A DNA stretch of 54,953 nucleotides, taken from the NCBI GenBank assembly GCA_021813435.1, contig JAKAKR010000005.1, positions 1 through 54,953 of the forward strand. The letters are read 5' to 3'. The notes beneath the pieces are model-generated. The model had not been told where the DNA came from and made no database searches. It was given only the letters and a program-made list of their open reading frames with translations. The position numbers were made by a program, and so were the translations under genes. The stretch is from Nanobdellota archaeon. Lineage in GTDB: Archaea; Nanobdellota; Nanobdellia; Woesearchaeales; UBA9642. This document shows, in pieces, positions 51,101-54,953 of the stretch; positions within the stretch are counted from its first letter, which is position 1; each line of letters opens with the position of its first letter.

Positions 51101-53630
51101 TGCTGTATACGCAGGTAATGCCTGCTTCTCCGGTCACAATGATATCTGTTGTTCCGCTTGCACTCCAATCGATGAATCCATCAGTCGCATTGGTATCATT
51201 GCCTGCTCGAAGAATTGTTGCAGCTGCAGGCGGCGTGACATCAAGATAGATCACTGTATTACTCGTCATTGTAGTGCAGAGATTTACCCTGTTGCATGCC
51301 ATGACCTTTGCATAATACCCCATCTGGTTCGTAAGTGAACTATTGTTAGGATAACGCAAGTTAGGCAGGGTGATGGTCTGGCTTATTGAGGTATTGGTCC
51401 AATTGACCAGTGTCGCCCCGTCGGTGTCAAGGAATGTGTACTGATAGTATGCTATTCCAGATTCCGGGTCAGCTGCAGGATCTATCGCAATGGAAAAGTC
51501 ATTCGTATAGGAATAGAATGAATTATTATTGAGACGCACACTAAAATTCTGCGGCGGCGTGGTATCGACAAAGAACTGCAATTCGTTGTTGTACACATAG
51601 GATTGTGTATTTCCTGCAGCATCACTCACAAGATACTTGAATCGATAGCAGTATCCTGAGTCAAGATTTGCAAGAACAGTCTGTCCTATGGTCGTACTCA
51701 GGATTGTGCCCATGACTGCACCAGGAACAAGCACATATGATGAGAATGCGCCACAGGTGCTGTTGCTGAGGCTTGCGGTCTTTGCATATTCCAATTGCAC
51801 TGCCGCAACTCCGCTGAGTGCATCGATCCCGGGATAAAGCGTGATAGAGGTCGTATTCGCTGATAGGTTGATTGCAGTATAAGTGATTGTTCCATTGACG
51901 GGCATTTGCGTATCGACCTTGAATCCATCATTGGAGAACCATTCACTCCACAACTGGTTTGATCCTTGCGCGCGCGCAGTCACATAATACGTCACATTAT
52001 CGCTGAGTGAGAGCCCTGTTGCAGTATAATCTGCCGATGAGATTGTGGTTACGCCCCGGATATTGCTGTAATTTGTCCCATTTCCCGAGTAAGGACTTGT
52101 TCCGATCATGAACTGGTAACTGATGATGTGCGAGGCATTTGAAGTGAAGTTGAGTAGGAAATGGATATTGTTATGGTTATTGCTCCATGCTGCATCGCGG
52201 ATGACGCATAATGGTCCTTGACCAGGCCCGCTTCCTCCTGCGCATTGCGGCGGCACAGTATCATGAAAGAGTATTCCGCTGCTGCGGGTCACATTGGAGA
52301 GTGTTCCTGCCTGTGATCGCGCGCGCACATAAAAATAATAGACATTCTCGCTCCAGAGTGTGAGATTGACAGTGACGTTGGTATTGAGACCGACATCAGT
52401 CCATCCTGCAGTATCATTCCATCCTGTAGCGCCATAAGATGTACCTGTACCGACTGCGTATTCGTAGGCTGCAGCAGGGCTTGAGGCATATTGCAGTGCA
52501 GTCCAATTTGCAAATAATGAGTGGATGTTTGTTGTTGAGGCGATATAGACTGTACCAGTGTCATGATACCCATTCTCGACCAATGCAATGGCACCGGGGA
52601 CAGTGTCTATAGTGATATTTGTTTTTGCAGTCGTTGTATATGCCGCGTTATTAGCGATAGTGAGCGTGAGGTTATATACACTGTCAGTAAGGTTGAGGAT
52701 CGTATAACAATTCTTTGTCGTATTGCTCCCGCTGCATGTCACATTGCTTGCAGAAAGCAGGAGGTCTGATGATGTGCCAGTGGTGCGGTTGATGGTGAGC
52801 GACAATGTCGAGAGATTGAGCGCAGTATTATCCTGGAGTGTGAAGTTGATGGTTTGTGTCGTGGTGTTAAATAGCTGGTTTGGTGTTGTCCAAGTGACTA
52901 CCGGATAGGCATCGATGATTGTTATCGCAGAACTATTGACTGGGGTTCCGTTATTGATGCCATCAGCAGCAGTGACCTGACAGATCCATGTGTCGCCGAC
53001 TGTGAGATTGCTCGCAGTAATGGTCTGGCCGGTGAGCCCAGTCTGTAATGAGTTGTTTTTGAACCATTGGAATGTTGTCCCATTTTCCTGTTGGCTCTGC
53101 GCATCATAATAGGAGTAATTGCAGGAGAGATTGTTCATCTGGGTCGCATTTGACGGAAGGATGCGAACAGTTGATGCGACTGGCGGGGTATTGACAGAGA
53201 AACTTGTTCCTGTGGAATTGATATATCCAAGATAGCTGCGATTGTCAGTCAGGTTATACGCATGATAATAGACATGGACAGTCTGCCCTGCCATGGAGTT
53301 TACGACAGGTATCATGCAACTTGATGCATTGTCATAGAATGAGGTATCCGCACACCAGCAGCTGGAGTTCGTCGCAGTCGCAAATGCGATATCATAAGAG
53401 CAGAAATTACAGGTATTATTCATACAGAAAAGGATGATCTGCGGCTCTCCGATCCAGCGTAGTGAGATATTGACAGAACTCCCGATAGGGACATTGGATG
53501 ATGGCGTCGACTGAAAAATAGGGTTTGAACTGTTCAGGCTTGATGCGCTTGCCAATGGCAGGATGAATATACTTGCAAGAAAAATTAACGTACAGAAAAG
53601 TAATGTAACTCGTGTAACCCGTGTTTCCAT
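48123..53630 (-). CDS. Giant 1835-residue surface protein with Ig-like, cadherin-like, beta-helix and PKD regions
   Basis: A signal peptide (~1-29) is followed by a long array of beta-sandwich domains (~30-1210) of Ig/FN3 type and two cadherin-like domains (~1215-1400). A repeat region (~1405-1535) has short strands such as STIENSNITNSTLSNVKVTGS, suggesting a right-handed beta helix. A PKD domain (~1545-1645, WSFGDGTN...HTYTLAGTYTIQLTV), a Pro/Thr-rich linker and one transmembrane helix (~1728-1750) follow. The ~85-residue cytoplasmic tail contains two related helical repeats (SWSAIRQSLLLAGI and SYPVMRKKLVAKGW). Asn-x-Ser/Thr sequons are very frequent, so heavy N-glycosylation is likely. It is probably an adhesin or cell-envelope protein. 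Confidence 0.85.
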   Translation of the reverse strand: METRVTRVTLLFCTLIFLASIFILPLASASSLNSSNPIFQSTPSSNVPIGSSVNISLRWIGEPQIILFCMNNTCNFCSYDIAFATATNSSCWCADTSFYDNASSCMIPVVNSMAGQTVHVYYHAYNLTDNRSYLGYINSTGTSFSVNTPPVASTVRILPSNATQMNNLSCNYSYYDAQSQQENGTTFQWFKNNSLQTGLTGQTITASNLTVGDTWICQVTAADGINNGTPVNSSAITIIDAYPVVTWTTPNQLFNTTTQTINFTLQDNTALNLSTLSLTINRTTGTSSDLLLSASNVTCSGSNTTKNCYTILNLTDSVYNLTLTIANNAAYTTTAKTNITIDTVPGAIALVENGYHDTGTVYIASTTNIHSLFANWTALQYASSPAAAYEYAVGTGTSYGATGWNDTAGWTDVGLNTNVTVNLTLWSENVYYFYVRARSQAGTLSNVTRSSGILFHDTVPPQCAGGSGPGQGPLCVIRDAAWSNNHNNIHFLLNFTSNASHIISYQFMIGTSPYSGNGTNYSNIRGVTTISSADYTATGLSLSDNVTYYVTARAQGSNQLWSEWFSNDGFKVDTQMPVNGTITYTAINLSANTTSITLYPGIDALSGVAAVQLEYAKTASLSNSTCGAFSSYVLVPGAVMGTILSTTIGQTVLANLDSGYCYRFKYLVSDAAGNTQSYVYNNELQFFVDTTPPQNFSVRLNNNSFYSYTNDFSIAIDPAADPESGIAYYQYTFLDTDGATLVNWTNTSISQTITLPNLRYPNNSSLTNQMGYYAKVMACNRVNLCTTMTSNTVIYLDVTPPAAATILRAGNDTNATDGFIDWSASGTTDIIVTGEAGITCVYSKNDIDYSTMYGTACTALGNNQLNCSIPEGAGAHTYYITCKDSNGNAQSAAQNTQVNWTNGGYAPAITITNPSSNEIVTGTVSLQTSITPTSFPVANAWYTVTPIIGSASIPKTVLIANANGSYTGTISTASLGNNGTYLLTVFANDTYNYTASATTQFTIDNTQPYIELTVPSLVQSNTLPYTIIAQLAENVTATVINSSGGSMGAISNTSNATRNYLNWSGNFDVTTWPDGSYTLIVNATNNHTFNNQTNQSVPVQKNTSFIIDRLAPAYSAVTNLSGTQLFINDTVQLNVTWTDANMPLTVNFEINDSNTTQNLSAGQVLNNSNTYYVILNRSAFSNNKTYYWRSFATDPAGNVNMTLRSTFTITNRAPIDHNASFSFARNNSITLDVSSLFSDPDQDALTYAVLSNGTHITVASLNVLTGAASLIVDNQSWEGWETLQFVATDTFGANTTATANVSIINIPPALNGFIHPQSWLANDSDTINLTYFLIDENHDALNYTLITISDSNMSVNITGGIALLTPAIGWTGTATAQFNAQEIGSHQLNASTNVITLTVLATKTNTTVTDSTIDGMVFNGTTNNITSVDNSAITSSNLTYSSVSNATILRSVIINSQVTGSQVVDSTIDPSWITNSTITGNSTIENSNITNSTLSNVKVTGSVVNDSTFQDTTVTAAEIISDAIFSGTIVGVNGIYNATASGAKNLTAIIDYPPIAAFGTHTLAYAGYSSTLQSAATDRNILANGTSAINDVLTYLWSFGDGTNTSTTSATQISHTYTLAGTYTIQLTVTDAFNRSSVAAQSVTITSAPSGGGGGGIVSTGGAIITVPSTANTTAPIPPVNKTTTTTTPPATPAQTPAAHSPAPSTIPPVKESVTRIPAPSLPMYIYYIGAGFLLLIGILTYVFYGPAKQHAIVLPDPQQIIAQGVTEKKSWSAIRQSLLLAGIPEESATTALYSFVIRQGLAEGQSYPVMRKKLVAKGWDGKKLDDTYQSIAHQ

Positions 53631-53803
53631 GCACCTTCACCAAAAACAGTACTTCCTACGAATAGCCATTAATAAATATTTCTATTTTTGTCGTCAAAAT
53701 AGGTGAAAATACTGCTCAGAAGATACGCCGGGTGGTGGACTGCGCGCAACACCGTGATTGAGATTACCTGAGTTTACACGAAATATTGTGTATAGTTACG
53801 CTG

Positions 53804-54574
53804 TCAGGGAGACTCATGCAGTTTATCAACGATATGCATGGTTGAGCTTGTCGGGAGAAATGGCGCTGCGCGCGCAGTAATAGTGCTGAGCGCTCCGGGT
53901 ATTACGATCCGCTTCTTTTTCATGAGTCCGTCGAATGCTTTCTGGGCGACATACGCAGCGTCCACTGCATGCGCAAAGAGTCTGCTATTGGTTATTCCTG
54001 CACGAGTACCAAACCCAGTTTTGGTGGGTCCGGGACAGAGCGCAGTGACTGATACTCCTGTTTTGCGCAGTTCATGATGGAGCGCGCTAGTCAGTGAGAG
54101 TACATAGCTTTTTGATGCATAATAGGTTGCCATGCCAGGACCTGGCTGGAATGCAGCGATGGACGCCACATTAAGGATTTTGCCGGAATTTCTTGCAAGC
54201 ATATCCTTAAGATAGTAATGGGTAAGTTTTGTCAATGCGACAATATTCAATTCGAGAAGTGCTGTCTGCTCCTCGATGGTTGTTGCGGCAAATGATCCGG
54301 ATATCCCGAATCCTGCATTGTTGACAAGAATGTCGATAGGGATCTTTTGCGCAGTGGTTTCATCGTATAATTCCTTTGCAGCCGCAGGAAGCGAGAGATC
54401 TTTTGCAATGATCGTGACTGTTATGGGGTATGTTGTCGTAAGCTCTTTTTGCGCGAATTCCAATCGCTCCTTGCTGCGTGCCACAAGGACGAGATTATAA
54501 TGATTCTTTGCAAACACGTTTGCAAGTTCATATCCAATGCCACCTGATGCGCCGGTTATCAATGCTGTTGCCAT
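53804..54574 (-). CDS. SDR-family dehydrogenase (YqjQ/DltE-like)
   Basis: The 256-residue protein has TGASGGIGYELA (~7-18), NNAGFGISG, the catalytic serine in NVASIAAFQ, YYASKSYV with Tyr and Lys, and the CPGPTKTGF loop. This pattern fits the ketoreductase/DltE-like SDRs with unknown lipid or steroid-like substrates. ATG 54574 was chosen because GAGGTGA lies 6 nt before it; ATG 54583 directly abuts that Shine-Dalgarno. It is the last protein gene in the window. Confidence 0.88.
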   Translation of the reverse strand: MATALITGASGGIGYELANVFAKNHYNLVLVARSKERLEFAQKELTTTYPITVTIIAKDLSLPAAAKELYDETTAQKIPIDILVNNAGFGISGSFAATTIEEQTALLELNIVALTKLTHYYLKDMLARNSGKILNVASIAAFQPGPGMATYYASKSYVLSLTSALHHELRKTGVSVTALCPGPTKTGFGTRAGITNSRLFAHAVDAAYVAQKAFDGLMKKKRIVIPGALSTITARAAPFLPTSSTMHIVDKLHESP

Positions 54575-54695
54575 ATCATTCACCTCAATACACCTCTATA
54601 AGATAATTACCTTATTTTTTACCTATCCCTCTACCTGCCTGCACTCATATGCCTTGTTACCAGTTGCCGGTGTTATAATTCCCTGCGGTAAAGAA

Positions 54696-54784
54696 TGCGA
54701 CTGCCGGGATTTGAACCCGGGTCGCGGCCTTGCTCCAAAAGATTTCTATGGGAGGGCCGTATCCTACCGCTGGACTACAATCGC
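54696..54784 (-). tRNA. tRNA-Gly (CCC) with 18-nt intron
   Basis: On the minus strand the acceptor GCGATTG pairs with CAGTCGC, discriminator A. D arm GTCC/GGAT, anticodon stem CGGCC/GGCCG and T arm CCGGG-TTCAAAT-CCCGG fit. The loop CTCCCA gives anticodon CCC. The intron (54731-54748, 18 nt) is at 37/38, where CTCC/GGAG can form the helix between the two bulges. CCA is not encoded. The 169 bp after it, to the window end, show no gene. Confidence 0.88.
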
Positions 54785-54953
54785 TTCGCAAGGATAACTG
54801 ATAGGATAAAGCGGGGGTTTTAATAGTTTATTAAATTAGGGGGTTGTCGGATAATAGTTTAGCGTCAATTAGTGAGTATCATCGATAAATGAACTAGAAA
54901 ATCGGACAGGATTGCAAGTGGTACGATGTTCCTTAAATTTGCGAATTCCGATA

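Noticed and set aside
1-54953. CRISPR array
   Set aside because: No regularly spaced direct repeats with unique spacers were seen; the repeated hairpins are dispersed kilobases apart.

Overview
The window is archaeal. It carries the archaeal ribosomal/RNA polymerase cluster (uS13-uS4-uS11-rpoD-eL18-uL13-uS9-rpoN), eL8 (L7Ae)-eS28-eL24-ndk, aEF-2, aEF-1alpha-uS10, four tRNA genes that all have an intron at position 37/38, TATA boxes about 25 nt upstream of many leaderless starts, and a TrmB-type and an Lrp-type regulator. Bacterial-type genes are mixed in (gpsA, rpiB, a SpoIIE-type phosphatase, a RelA/SpoT-type HD hydrolase, a split transketolase). The compact gene set and the many short unknown proteins suggest a DPANN lineage of the Woesearchaeota/Pacearchaeota kind. 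That placement is inference; no 16S rRNA gene is present.

Layout. 0-2.4 kb: a transposase remnant, a small protein, a PP2C/SpoIIE phosphatase and gpsA. 2.6-11.5 kb: sugar and signalling genes. The non-oxidative pentose phosphate set (tktN, tktC, rpiB, rpe) is spread over 7 kb with a K+ channel gene between the two transketolase halves; a PhoU/AbrB protein, an HD hydrolase, an alpha/beta hydrolase and an SDR are also here. 11.6-17.8 kb: an extracytoplasmic thiol-redox block of three membrane-anchored thioredoxin-fold proteins, one with a duplicated and partly decayed domain, plus a transglutaminase-like protein. 17.8-20.9 kb: an FAD oxidoreductase, a SufS-type cysteine desulfurase and an HTH protein. 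21-23.8 kb: a two-gene unit of unknown function, one member with a methyltransferase-like domain. 24-26.7 kb: KsgA and TrmB, with tandem palindromic operators facing a secreted beta-rich protein. 26.7-28.8 kb: tRNA-His with a second copy of its 3' end, followed by small accessory genes. 28.9-35.5 kb: the ribosomal/RNAP cluster with an embedded tRNA-Leu, then twin HIT-fold proteins. 35.6-40.2 kb: regulators, a prepilin peptidase and small unknowns. 40.5-46.6 kb: translation genes. 46.7-54.8 kb: an EEP-family nuclease/phosphatase, tRNA-Ser, an 1835-residue surface protein, an SDR and tRNA-Gly.

The most unusual observation is a family of intergenic hairpin elements. Three copies (26269-26365, 28862-28952, 34298-34388) have perfect 9-12 bp stems of unrelated sequence, each enclosing a core of exactly 73 nt. 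Each core starts with CNAGCGAACYTT and ends with TGTGAGC, so the heptamer WGYGARC occurs as a direct repeat just inside both stem arms. A fourth copy (32705-32818) and a degraded fifth (2406-2542) share parts of this plan. One copy is flanked by a 13-bp direct repeat that looks like a target-site duplication. The elements could be a structured RNA family or a MITE-like mobile hairpin; the sequence alone does not decide.

Regulatory reading: leaderless TATA promoters and Shine-Dalgarno starts coexist. The eL8 mRNA leader contains a kink-turn-like stem and the uS13 operon leader has two competing pairings, both consistent with autogenous control by ribosomal proteins.
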